Assembly (NCBI RefSeq): GCF_031951985.1 | Contig: NZ_JAVLVU010000001.1 | Coordinates: 62,001-126,000 of the forward strand | Direction of reading: 5' to 3' | DNA: 64,000 nucleotides | Source of the DNA: Mucilaginibacter terrae | Lineage (GTDB): Bacteria; Bacteroidota; Bacteroidia; Sphingobacteriales; Sphingobacteriaceae | Part shown: piece by piece, positions 37,673 to 45,331 of the stretch | How positions within the stretch are numbered: the stretch's first letter is position 1 | Layout of the letters: the number at the start of each line of letters is the position of its first letter | Translations under genes and position numbers: made by a program | The notes under the pieces: model-generated | Told to the model about the DNA's origin: nothing | Databases searched by the model: none | What the model saw: the letters and a program-made list of their open reading frames with translations, nothing else

Positions 37673-38137
37673 ATGAAAGCCTTAATACTTTCAGCTTCGC
37701 TGTGCATCTGTATGTCATTTGCCGAAAATACGTTTAGTCGATGTTACTTAAATAAGTCAATTGCTGCAAGACAAAGCACTAATACCGAAGAATCAGCCGC
37801 TAATCCTTTAAAAGCAGTACAATTCACGAAGGATTTAAACGGAATTTATTTAACCCTGATAGTCAGAAGTACAACTTTAAATTCGGATAAAAAAGGTGTA
37901 ACGATAACTTTAAAGAACGGCATGAAAATTTTCAGGCCAAAAGAAAAGATCAATGTAGAATATGACGGAGGTTATGTATATATGTCGTTTATGAAGCTTA
38001 CTCCTAATGAAATCAAGAAGATGATGGGAAGTGCTATAATTAATTTCAGGCTATATCATCACAATAAAGTAGTAGAAATGAAGACAAGAAGCAATGCCTT
38101 ACATGAATTAAGGCAACTTGCTTCTAATGGAATGTAA
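37673..38137 (+). CDS. Small exported protein of unknown function
   Basis: The 154-residue protein starts with a short hydrophobic signal-like segment (ALILSASLCICMSFAE). The remainder is a mixed alpha/beta sequence rich in lysine with GVTITLKNGMKIFRPKEK and YVYMSFMKLTPNEIKKM, and I do not recognise a family. It stands alone, 62 bases after the channel gene and followed by 277 bases without a gene. It is probably periplasmic. Confidence 0.6.
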   Translation: MKALILSASLCICMSFAENTFSRCYLNKSIAARQSTNTEESAANPLKAVQFTKDLNGIYLTLIVRSTTLNSDKKGVTITLKNGMKIFRPKEKINVEYDGGYVYMSFMKLTPNEIKKMMGSAIINFRLYHHNKVVEMKTRSNALHELRQLASNGM

Positions 38138-38414
38138 ACAAATGATTGTATTAATAATTTAGTTACTGAATACCTGTCTCTAATCACAAATGAGACGCGT
38201 TCCGACAAAAATGCGGTCACAATCATCAATTTAAATCATTGTATATCCGGCTACCTTTCTACAACCCCGTACGCATCAAATTAAAAATAAATTTTATATC
38301 ATTTGACCTCTACATTGCTTGTCGTTTAATTTGCTTACCATTAAGGATTTAACCTATATTTATTCGTTTGATTTTAGGTACCAAATGTCGTAAGTAATCA
38401 ATTACCGGTCAGAA

Positions 38415-39344
38415 ATGAAAAATGGTATAACGGATATTCCCAAATATGACCTGGAAAACTTCAGACCTTTACACAGGCATAGTATTTCAGTACCGCCTTT
38501 TGGACATAATATACCTGACGATTCCAAAATAATTGAAGGGTTTCAGCTTTATTCCAGTGACGGAATGATCTCAGCAAAAGGACCTTTAAAGTCTATCTTT
38601 TACAGAATAGGCATTACGGTTACCGGTTCGCTTAATATGCAGGTCGGGCTCGACAAATATGAACATCAACCACGGACTTTGACCTTTACATTCCCCAGCC
38701 AGATCTTTTCAACGGATAATGTTTCCGAAGATGCGTTCGGGTACTACATGTTTTTCACTGCTGAGTTTCTCAATGATATCATTCCGGCAATCAAAATCGC
38801 TGAGGAATTTCCCTTCTACGATTTTTCCGGTACACCTGTATTTCAAATCGAAAATGAAGAGCTCGAAAACATACTTGGGTTGGTGATGAAAATAAATGCG
38901 GAACTGCAGGGCAACCAGACCGGGCGCATTAAGGCGGTTAAAATGTATGTGTATCTATTGTTGTTAGAAGCCAAAAGAAGCTACGTGCGCCAAAATATAG
39001 GTAACACTGAATCCTTTCCGCATAGTTTTAAACTGATCAGCCGTTTCCGGAAATTAGTGGCTCAACATTATCTTGATAAAAAGCAGGTGAATGACTATGC
39101 GCAGATGTTAGGTGTCAGTCCGAACCATTTGAACAGGATAGTAAAGGAAAAAACCGGAAAAACCGCTTCAGAAGTTATAAAAGAGATGATTTTACAGGAG
39201 GCGAAATCCTTACTGCGCTACACGGGAAATTCAGTTGCTGAAATTGCGTACCGTCTGGACTTTTCTGACCCTGCATCCTTCAACCGTTTTTTCAAAAGTT
39301 TAACAAACGAGACGCCGCTCATTTATCGTTCAAGGCAGAATTAG
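38415..39344 (+). CDS. AraC-family transcriptional regulator
   Basis: This 309-residue protein ends in a typical AraC DNA-binding domain (~205-305): two helix-turn-helix units, the first around VNDYAQMLGVSPNHLNRIVKEKTGKTASEVI and the second around SVAEIAYRLDFSDPASFNRFFKSLTNETPLIYR. The N-terminal ~190 residues would be the effector-binding, cupin-like part. It is followed by an epoxide-hydrolase-like gene in the same direction after 60 bases, which it probably regulates; the effector is unknown. Confidence 0.92.
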   Translation: MKNGITDIPKYDLENFRPLHRHSISVPPFGHNIPDDSKIIEGFQLYSSDGMISAKGPLKSIFYRIGITVTGSLNMQVGLDKYEHQPRTLTFTFPSQIFSTDNVSEDAFGYYMFFTAEFLNDIIPAIKIAEEFPFYDFSGTPVFQIENEELENILGLVMKINAELQGNQTGRIKAVKMYVYLLLLEAKRSYVRQNIGNTESFPHSFKLISRFRKLVAQHYLDKKQVNDYAQMLGVSPNHLNRIVKEKTGKTASEVIKEMILQEAKSLLRYTGNSVAEIAYRLDFSDPASFNRFFKSLTNETPLIYRSRQN

Positions 39345-39404
39345 GTCAATATAACGCATAATTTCGCTAATGATCTTCCTTGAAATAATGATCAACTTTG
39401 TTTC

Positions 39405-40664
39405 ATGGAACGCAGGCATTTCATAAAAAGCACGGCGCTTACTGCTTTAGGAGCGGTTTTCATCCGCTCTTATGAGGGTTCTGAAGAAAAATCAACAAAT
39501 GCTATGGAAACGAAAAATCAATTGGACGACCTGGAATTACCGGCAGGCATACGCGAACGGTACGTACCTGGAATAAACGGCTTGACAATACATGTACTGG
39601 AAGCTGGTTTTGAGACAGCCAAACGCCCTGCGGTGCTTCTGCTGCATGGGTTTCCTGAATTGGCCTATAGCTGGCGCAAAGTAATGTTCCCACTGGCTGC
39701 TGCCGGTTATCATGTGATCGCACCGGATATGCGTGGCTATGGCCGCACGACAGGGTGGGACGGCGATTTTGACGGAAATTATGCTTCTTTCAGGACACAT
39801 GAGCTATCGAGTGATGCGATGGGTTTGGTCACGGCTATGGGACATGACTCGGTTTACACGATCGTTGGACATGACGTGGGTGCCACAGTAGCGGCTTATT
39901 GTGCGCTCGTCAGACCTGACTTTTTCAGGTCAATTGTTATTTTGAGTTGCCCGTTCGGCGGCGTACCTGCTTTGCCATCTAATGTCGCAACGCAATCCAC
40001 GCCGGCTCAGCAGCCGGCAGTTGCTGTAAAAGATCCCCTTTCCCTATTACCAAAGCCGTGTAAGGATAGCATTACCTACTTTTCAACGCGCAATGCCAAT
40101 GATGATATGCTGAACTGCAAGCAGGGGCTGCACGATTTTCAGCGGACTTACTTTTATGTAAAGAGTGCCGACTGGAGTCAAAATAAAGGACTTTCTCCAC
40201 TTACATCAGGTAAGCCTGAGGAAATTGCTAAACAACCGATTTATTATGTTTTGGATATTGACAAAACGATGCCTGAACAGGTTGCGCCCTATATGCCGTC
40301 TGCGCAGGAAATTGCCGCGTGTAATTGGCTCCCGGATAATGAAATTGATGTCTATACCCGGGAATTTAAGCGTACCGGTTTCCAGGGTGGATTGAATTGG
40401 TACCGTTGCACTACTAGCGGATTAAACAACTCCGACCTCAAACTTTTTTCGGGGCATACCATTGATGTGCCTTCGTGTTTTATTGCAGGGGTTGCCGATT
40501 GGGCGAGATTTCGTCCTGTTGGCGCATTAGAGCAGATGCAAAACCAAGCGTGCACGAAAATGGAAAGTTTTCACATTATTGAAGGCGCTGGCCATTGGAT
40601 AGCCCAGGAACAACCTGAAAAAGTTACCGATTTGATTGTTGATTTTTTGCAACGAATAAAATAA
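39405..40664 (+). CDS. Alpha/beta hydrolase, epoxide hydrolase-like, exported
   Basis: The 419-residue protein begins MERRHFIKSTALTALGAVF, a twin-arginine-like export signal. The alpha/beta-hydrolase core shows HGFPELAYSWRK (oxyanion-hole HGxP), the nucleophile elbow GHDVGAT with aspartate as nucleophile, and a catalytic histidine in GAGHWIAQEQPE. An Asp nucleophile with HGFP fits epoxide hydrolases or haloalkane dehalogenase relatives rather than serine esterases. The gene follows an AraC regulator after 60 bases and ends 10 bases before a terminator hairpin. Confidence 0.85.
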   Translation: MERRHFIKSTALTALGAVFIRSYEGSEEKSTNAMETKNQLDDLELPAGIRERYVPGINGLTIHVLEAGFETAKRPAVLLLHGFPELAYSWRKVMFPLAAAGYHVIAPDMRGYGRTTGWDGDFDGNYASFRTHELSSDAMGLVTAMGHDSVYTIVGHDVGATVAAYCALVRPDFFRSIVILSCPFGGVPALPSNVATQSTPAQQPAVAVKDPLSLLPKPCKDSITYFSTRNANDDMLNCKQGLHDFQRTYFYVKSADWSQNKGLSPLTSGKPEEIAKQPIYYVLDIDKTMPEQVAPYMPSAQEIAACNWLPDNEIDVYTREFKRTGFQGGLNWYRCTTSGLNNSDLKLFSGHTIDVPSCFIAGVADWARFRPVGALEQMQNQACTKMESFHIIEGAGHWIAQEQPEKVTDLIVDFLQRIK

Positions 40665-40674
40665 ACGATATTAA

Positions 40675-40716
40675 CAAATAGCCGATGAGAACCCGAAAGA
40701 CCTTGTCGGCTATTTG
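40675..40716 (+). terminator. Terminator hairpin after the hydrolase gene
   Basis: A perfect 11-bp inverted repeat, CAAATAGCCGA and TCGGCTATTTG (40675-40685, 40706-40716), with a 20-base loop and followed by ATTTGTT. It ends the AraC-hydrolase transcription unit and is the last chromosomal-looking feature before the conjugative element. Confidence 0.55.
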
Positions 40717-41022
40717 ATTTGTTAAAATCAGCAAGCGCTTCAGCTGCTCTTTCTTTTGCGCTATCAGATGTAATTTTTGCGCTGAATTGCATTAAATAAC
40801 CAATTTCGCTAAGAAACAATATGCAAAATCGCCATTCACTTCGTTTTTTTAAAAAGTTTAAAGTGCCCTAATGGTTGGTAATTATGCATTTTGGACAGCT
40901 CCTGCACCGACAATAAATGCAATGTTATCAGGGTTCTTGAGTCAATTTTAGTGAATAGGAATTGATTTATCTGCTTAGGTAATTGTTTTTTTCGATTATC
41001 TAACGGCTTTTTTAGGTGGCTT

Positions 41023-41071
41023 CGCCCCCTGTTTTCACCGTCAATCATTAACCATAAGAAAACAGGGGGCG
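41023..41071. repeat. 14-bp perfect inverted repeat
   Basis: CGCCCCCTGTTTTC (41023-41036) and GAAAACAGGGGGCG (41058-41071) are perfect inverse copies separated by 21 bases. There is no T run on either side. The function is unknown; its place at the edge of the element makes a recombination or regulatory role conceivable. Confidence 0.6.
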
Positions 41072-41079
41072 TCTTAACG

Positions 41080-41097
41080 GGCGGGCGATAGCCCGCC
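41080..41097. repeat. GC-rich hairpin with GATA loop
   Basis: GGCGGGC-GATA-GCCCGCC, a perfect 7-bp stem with a tetraloop, 8 bases from the preceding inverted repeat and 19 bases from the terminator. Confidence 0.55.
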
Positions 41098-41116
41098 GCC
41101 GGGCAATTTCAAAAAC

Positions 41117-41136
41117 AAGGGGGATCGCTCCCCCTT
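41117..41136 (-). terminator. Terminator of the DUF932 gene
   Basis: AAGGGGGA-TCGC-TCCCCCTT forms a perfect 8-bp stem; on the minus strand it is followed by TGTTTTTG. It lies 8 bases past the stop of the DUF932 gene. Confidence 0.7.
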
Positions 41137-41143
41137 AAAACAA

Positions 41144-42211
41144 TTAATTATAGATCAACGCTTCACTTCCCTGTATAGCAAAATCACGGCAAAGGTTAAA
41201 GGCGGTTTGCGCCCGTTGCTTGGCGGTGCCGTCCATTATAGATTTAAATTTGGCTTCATCGCTTTTAAAACTGCGCATGTTCTGAAAATAACCCGTTACC
41301 GCATTATAAGCACCAAATACCGTTCCTGCGGTCGTGTCCATTTGCTGGGTCGGGCTGGCCATTGCATATTCATAAACGTTATCTATGATGTTGGTGTAAT
41401 GTGTTGACAAAAGTTCCAATTTACCACCTTCCAAATTGGCTAACACCTCTTCATTAGGTGCCATAGCGATCTGTATCAGCTTTTTCACTTCGGTATCCGT
41501 GATACGAACGCTTGCCCAGTGATTAAACAGGCCTTCCATTGCACCGCTCAATATACGGCTGATACCCATTAAGGTATGCGCCTGTTTTAATCTTTCGTTA
41601 GCGGATGCAGTATGCCGTATCTTAATTGCCCCTGAATGGTTCCGCATGGCTGCGTTAAGCGTATTATTACATACAATGCGGATGGGTGTAAAAGCAGCCG
41701 TAATACTACCTAATCCATCGTGAGAGGTAGTTAAAAACAAATATTGCTCTATCCAGTCCTTCGCACCAACCCGGATATAATCAGGTAGCTTGGCGGTTAT
41801 AAAAACGCGTTCGCCGTTCCCTAATGCACCTGCCGTTTCGTATAAAATTCCGTCACCACCGCCAACAATGGCATCGAAAAACGAAAATGCGTCACGGTTT
41901 TGTACCACCTCGTAATCATTACCGACTACCCCTAAAACCTGCTCGGTATCTGCCCGAACGGTAGCAAAGAAATTAGGAACTTCTATTTCAGGGATAATAA
42001 TGTCGTCGCTTGCCTCGCCTACATGGTTCGCGGTATCATATGTAAACAAGGGGCGTTTTTCGACAATGTAATCTAAACCTGCGTGCTCTATCGCTTCGCT
42101 GCTTGTGGGGTAACGGTCAATGATCTGCCCTAATCCGTGCCAGGCTTTTTCCTTTACGCTCATAAAGCTGTCTCTGCCTGTTTTCTGATTGAAATTGATT
42201 TGATGTCCCAT
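41144..42211 (-). CDS. DUF932 domain protein of the conjugative element
   Basis: This 355-residue protein starts MGHQINFNQKTGRDSFMSVKEKAWHGLG and contains QVLGVVGNDYEVVQNRDAFSFFD and TRI/RIVCNNTLNAAM-type segments, the hallmarks of the DUF932 (phage/plasmid-like TIGR03299) family that is common on Bacteroidota conjugative elements. Its biochemical role is not established. It lies downstream of two very small genes and a 211-residue gene on the same strand, forming an accessory operon ended by a clear terminator. Confidence 0.85.
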   Translation of the reverse strand: MGHQINFNQKTGRDSFMSVKEKAWHGLGQIIDRYPTSSEAIEHAGLDYIVEKRPLFTYDTANHVGEASDDIIIPEIEVPNFFATVRADTEQVLGVVGNDYEVVQNRDAFSFFDAIVGGGDGILYETAGALGNGERVFITAKLPDYIRVGAKDWIEQYLFLTTSHDGLGSITAAFTPIRIVCNNTLNAAMRNHSGAIKIRHTASANERLKQAHTLMGISRILSGAMEGLFNHWASVRITDTEVKKLIQIAMAPNEEVLANLEGGKLELLSTHYTNIIDNVYEYAMASPTQQMDTTAGTVFGAYNAVTGYFQNMRSFKSDEAKFKSIMDGTAKQRAQTAFNLCRDFAIQGSEALIYN

Positions 42212-42222
42212 GATATTAATAT

Positions 42223-42393
42223 TTAAGATTTTTTAGTTTTTAAAGGAATGATCTCGGCTTTCGCCACTTTCACTTTTGAGGTGCTGGTTAGTTGCAATAC
42301 GGTTTGCGTTTGCAGTTCCTCAATAGCCTCGTGTATGTCCAAATGCTCGGTTTCGATGGTGACACGCACCAACAGAAAAATTTTCTCTTCCAT
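42223..42393 (-). CDS. Small protein, 56 residues, unknown function
   Basis: Reading the minus strand from the ATG at 42393 gives MEEKIFLLVRVTIETEHLDI, then HEAIEELQTQTVLQLTSTSK and a lysine-rich tail, stopping at 42223. The alternating hydrophobic strand at the start and the helix after it suggest a small alpha/beta fold. It starts 5 bases after the stop of the next upstream small gene and ends 12 bases before the DUF932 start, so it is very likely co-transcribed. I do not recognise a family. Confidence 0.6.
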   Translation of the reverse strand: MEEKIFLLVRVTIETEHLDIHEAIEELQTQTVLQLTSTSKVKVAKAEIIPLKTKKS

Positions 42394-42397
42394 AACT

Positions 42398-42526
42398 TTA
42401 GTATTGATAGGTATTTAAAAAGTCGCCCAACTCCGCTAAGAATTGCTCGGGGTTATCCTGTGCCAGTTGTTCGGCGTAACCTTCCCAAAAAATTTGGTCG
42501 GTCAGTTCAATGAATTGTTCTACCAT
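42398..42526 (-). CDS. Small protein, 42 residues, unknown function
   Basis: The ATG at 42526 gives MVEQFIELTDQIFWEGYAEQ followed by LAQDNPEQFLAELGDFLNTYQY, an acidic, helix-forming sequence. The frame opens further upstream, but that part runs through the stem-loop at 42559-42584 and is unlikely to be translated. It sits between the 211-residue gene and the 56-residue gene in the accessory operon of the element. Confidence 0.55.
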   Translation of the reverse strand: MVEQFIELTDQIFWEGYAEQLAQDNPEQFLAELGDFLNTYQY

Positions 42527-42558
42527 GTTATTTGAAATTTTGGAGTGGAGTATTAAAG

Positions 42559-42584
42559 ATGCTCCCCGAAGCATCGGGGAGCAT
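42559..42584 (-). terminator. Stem-loop after the 211-residue gene
   Basis: ATGCTCCCCGA-AGCA-TCGGGGAGCAT is a perfect 11-bp stem with a 4-base loop. The following minus-strand sequence (CTTTAATACTCC) is only weakly T-rich, so it could be a partial terminator or an mRNA-stabilising structure between the 211-residue gene and the small genes. Confidence 0.55.
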
Positions 42585-42592
42585 TTCAATGT

Positions 42593-43228
42593 TTAGGCGT
42601 TTGGAAAAACGATGTTGGCTTCAATGTCAGCCAGTTTTTCGTGGCAGGCATCAAATATGAATTGTGAAACCATGCGGATCAGGTTCGGGGTGTTGGTGAC
42701 AAACTGCCTGCGTTTATCATCTTCGATGATCAGTTTGCATCCCTGGTATGGGTTGCTTTCCAGTTCATCGTTCTCTTCCTGTAACTGCACTTCAAAATCC
42801 TCTAAAGTTTTGATACGTGCAATTAAGGCTAAACGCTGAACGCTCAAACGGTGCAGGTCGGTAACTGATTTCAACGTTTGCTCTAAGTTCAGCGCAAACT
42901 TTTGAGGCTCAAATTTGACTGCTTCTTTTACCGCTTCTTCGGGTTTGGCGGGTTCAGGTTTTTGGGTTTCATCTATTCCCTGTCCTGTGGTAAAGGGCGC
43001 AATGTTAGCGGGTTGGTTATCCACTGTAGCGGTGCTACCGGTCTTAACTTCGGCTGCGGGGTTACTTTCTGCCGGTGGCGTTTGGGCGGGTTTTTGATCT
43101 GCTGCTTTTTCATCTTCTTTCGCTTCTTTGCCTGTTAAGCTTGGGCGGTTTGTTGTTTTGTTGGTGGTGTCGTTTCCTTTTGCTGCGGTAGCTGCTACCT
43201 CGTTTGCATTTTTTTGTGCTGTTTTCAT
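42593..43228 (-). CDS. Conjugative-element protein of unknown function, disordered N-terminus
   Basis: This 211-residue protein has a low-complexity N-terminal half rich in Ala, Pro, Lys and Glu (~1-105) and a helical C-terminal half (FALNLEQTLKSVTDLHRLSVQRLALIAR style) with a coiled-coil-like stretch around residues 115-160. I recall similar proteins next to DUF932 genes on Bacteroidota conjugative elements, but no function is known to me. It is the first gene of the accessory operon, downstream of a 520-base gene-free region. Confidence 0.65.
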   Translation of the reverse strand: MKTAQKNANEVAATAAKGNDTTNKTTNRPSLTGKEAKEDEKAADQKPAQTPPAESNPAAEVKTGSTATVDNQPANIAPFTTGQGIDETQKPEPAKPEEAVKEAVKFEPQKFALNLEQTLKSVTDLHRLSVQRLALIARIKTLEDFEVQLQEENDELESNPYQGCKLIIEDDKRRQFVTNTPNLIRMVSQFIFDACHEKLADIEANIVFPNA

Positions 43229-43748
43229 TTTTTAAATGAGTTAAAGGGTTAAAAAATTTTTTTTTCGTTTCCCTCTTTTCCCGAAGACTTCCCTTAAAAG
43301 CTATTTTTCAAAAGAAAAAACGGTAAAAAAGAAAGTCAAAAAGGCGGTCGCAGAGCCTGGGCGGGAGAACTATAAGTCCCGAAGGGTGGCCGCAGCGGAG
43401 CAAGGACATTATGCGTTCGTACGAACAGGCTGACCGAACTTGACGCCGCTTTTGTCCGTTTTCTTTGGAAAATAGCTTGTAAAGCGATCATCTTTTCGCA
43501 GTCAGTTAAGGGCAGAGTGAAGGGCAAGCGCAGCTTTTCCCGGCGAAGCGGGTAAACAAGTGAAGGCCTGAAGGATGCGCTTAACGGATGTTAGGATAGA
43601 ATACTAAAGGCGCAGGCTTTTGCAGCAAAGCGAAAATGCCTAAGCGGAGATAACAGCAAGGATAATGTGGACCTGTCAAGGATTGCAACGGCATCCTTTT
43701 CGGAGAAAAGATATAGTGGAAAGCCTGGCCGCAGGGACAGCCAAAAGA
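43229..43748. other. Structured gene-free region inside the element
   Basis: No convincing ORF. It contains a long-range inverted repeat: AAGCTATTTTTCAAAAGAAA near 43295 is mirrored by TTTCTTTGGAAAATAGCTT near 43461, so about 185 bases could fold back. Inside is the 12-bp palindrome GTTCGTACGAAC at 43415-43426. It could hold a structured RNA, an origin of transfer or a regulatory region. No G/C-rich terminator is evident. Confidence 0.4.
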
Positions 43749-44936
43749 TCAATTACCTTTTAACAGGTAGCCAATGATCAAACCTAAAATAACTGCAATG
43801 ATGAGCATTGTCCAGTTCACCGATGATCTACCGCTAAGTTCTGTGACCTGCGTTTTATAATCGGTGATCTGTTCATTTAGGAGACCGATCCGTTCGGATT
43901 GTAGTTTTTGTTCGCTGGCCAACTGACCGTTAAGCATCACCAATTTTTCCTGATAAACCAGTTCCAGGCTTTTAGCGGTGCTTAACCGAAGTTCTTCGTT
44001 GGCCTTTAATTTTTCGTTCAGGTTATCGATCTGTTTTTCGTAGTTGGCGCTTAGCTGTAATTTAACAGATTCGATAAGCCTGGCCTTGGAGTTGTGCAAC
44101 TCTTCAACCGTATGATTAAATACATCGTTAAAGAACTGGCCTAATTCAGACGGTGTGATAAAGGACTTATCCGCCACTTTCTGCAATAAGGTAACATCAT
44201 CCTTATGACCAATAGCCGTGATGAATAAGGATCGCAATGTGACTGCCTTTTCTGCGATTTTAAACCGGTTAAAAATGTCCAGGTTATCACCACCACCACG
44301 CGACACCGCGATCACACCGTAATTTTCGTTATTAAGCCGGTCCAGTGTCGTTACGATCTCTTCTTCAGAAATCAAGTTGATCCGGTGAAAATTCAGATCG
44401 TAAAAGCCGATGGATTCCCGTAACTGGTGTTTAATATCATTATCAATGATGCCGGTTTTCCCAATAATGATACCGACCTTAAAGGGTTCTTCATTAATGA
44501 TCTTCTCTTTGAGCCAACTGTAAACGTCACGATAACCGTTCACCGCTTTCTGCTGCATCAACTCAATTTTTCTGAGATCGTCATCATTGTATTTATTTTG
44601 TGTTTGCTCGACCAGATCTGTCACGGTTAGTTGTATCTGAATGCTGCCTGAAGAATTGATCACCCGGCGGGTTACAAATCCATTGACGGTAACCGTTTTG
44701 TTCGGTCGCATCTCATTGCGGATCAACGGCGGCACAAGTATGGTAATAGCAGCATCCGATGCTTCGTCGCGAAAAAAATCGTAAAAATAACCGCTGTACT
44801 GATTACCCTTGCCCTGCAAATAAATCCCTTTGAGCTGAACGATGCGTTTGATCTGATTTACAGAGATGGAGTTATTGAACAGGTTGAGTACAGCTGCCGG
44901 AGAGTAAGATATGATCACGGGGTTTTCGGATTCCAT
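43749..44936 (-). CDS. Exonuclease VII large-subunit-like protein with C-terminal membrane anchor
   Basis: I place the start at the ATG at 44936 (MESENPVIIS); the upstream extension overlaps the neighbouring gene. The ~395-residue protein has an OB-fold nucleic-acid-binding region (~25-110, IKRIVQLKGIYLQGKGNQY), then the XseA catalytic domain with VIAVSRGGGDNLDIFNRF, FITAIGHKDDVTLLQKVADK and ITPSELGQFFN, the GGGS/GHxxD/AD-x3-TP pattern of exonuclease VII. Unlike normal XseA it ends in a long coiled coil (~265-365) and a single membrane helix (WTMLIIAVILGLIIGYLLK). No XseB gene is seen beside it. A membrane-tethered nuclease of this kind could act in DNA transfer, entry or defence; that is inference. 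Confidence 0.8.
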   Translation of the reverse strand: MESENPVIISYSPAAVLNLFNNSISVNQIKRIVQLKGIYLQGKGNQYSGYFYDFFRDEASDAAITILVPPLIRNEMRPNKTVTVNGFVTRRVINSSGSIQIQLTVTDLVEQTQNKYNDDDLRKIELMQQKAVNGYRDVYSWLKEKIINEEPFKVGIIIGKTGIIDNDIKHQLRESIGFYDLNFHRINLISEEEIVTTLDRLNNENYGVIAVSRGGGDNLDIFNRFKIAEKAVTLRSLFITAIGHKDDVTLLQKVADKSFITPSELGQFFNDVFNHTVEELHNSKARLIESVKLQLSANYEKQIDNLNEKLKANEELRLSTAKSLELVYQEKLVMLNGQLASEQKLQSERIGLLNEQITDYKTQVTELSGRSSVNWTMLIIAVILGLIIGYLLKGN

Positions 44937-45018
44937 CGGCGATAAAATTAGGAAATTTGTTAGGAATGAGGATAAGATGGCTGCCGCACTTTCAAAGCAG
45001 GAAAATATGAAGTTTAGG

Positions 45019-45327
45019 CTATAGTATTCGCATTTTGAATACAGGGCGGGGATCAACATCCGAAATGATCATTTCCGGATAGTCTAAATACCGGGCATAC
45101 CATAATGCTGCCTGGTGTAGAATATCCGGAGACTGTCCATGCCAGCCTTTTGTCTCGAAGGCAAGCCACTCACCATGATCATCGCCGAATATATGTTGCT
45201 CCTTTTTTGAAGGACGAAAATCCGCTGCCTCCAGGTTGAAGACACACACTTTTAAACCGGTATCGTAATGAATTATGATGTCCCTGTCCTGATCCTGGAG
45301 CAATGCAAATTTGAGAATATTCATCAT
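45019..45327 (-). CDS. Hypothetical protein, 102 residues
   Basis: The gene starts with two consecutive ATG codons (45327 or 45324), 4 bases past the stop of the ligase fusion gene, so translation is likely coupled. The protein begins MNILKFALLQDQDRDIIIHY and contains GDDHGEWLAFETKGWHGQSP and a final YPEMIISDVDPRP segment. It appears soluble, acidic and without membrane helices. I recognise no family. Its position between the repair ligase and the ExoVII-like gene suggests a part in the same process. Confidence 0.6.
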   Translation of the reverse strand: MMNILKFALLQDQDRDIIIHYDTGLKVCVFNLEAADFRPSKKEQHIFGDDHGEWLAFETKGWHGQSPDILHQAALWYARYLDYPEMIISDVDPRPVFKMRIL

Positions 45328-45331
45328 CCAC

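Larger units (their letters stand above)
40717..41143. other. Gene-free junction between chromosomal genes and the conjugative element
   Basis: No credible gene. The right half carries three separate hairpins within 115 bases (41023-41071, 41080-41097, 41117-41136), described individually. The element boundary probably lies in or to the left of this stretch, but I cannot identify an attachment-site repeat from one end alone. Confidence 0.4.

Noticed and set aside
40571..40819. 82-residue minus-strand ORF with a plausible helix at its start (MQFSAKITSDSAKERAAEAL)
   Set aside because: It runs through the terminator at 40675-40716 and into the antisense of the hydrolase gene. The first ~35 residues look somewhat protein-like and may be a gene remnant, but the support is too weak for a feature.
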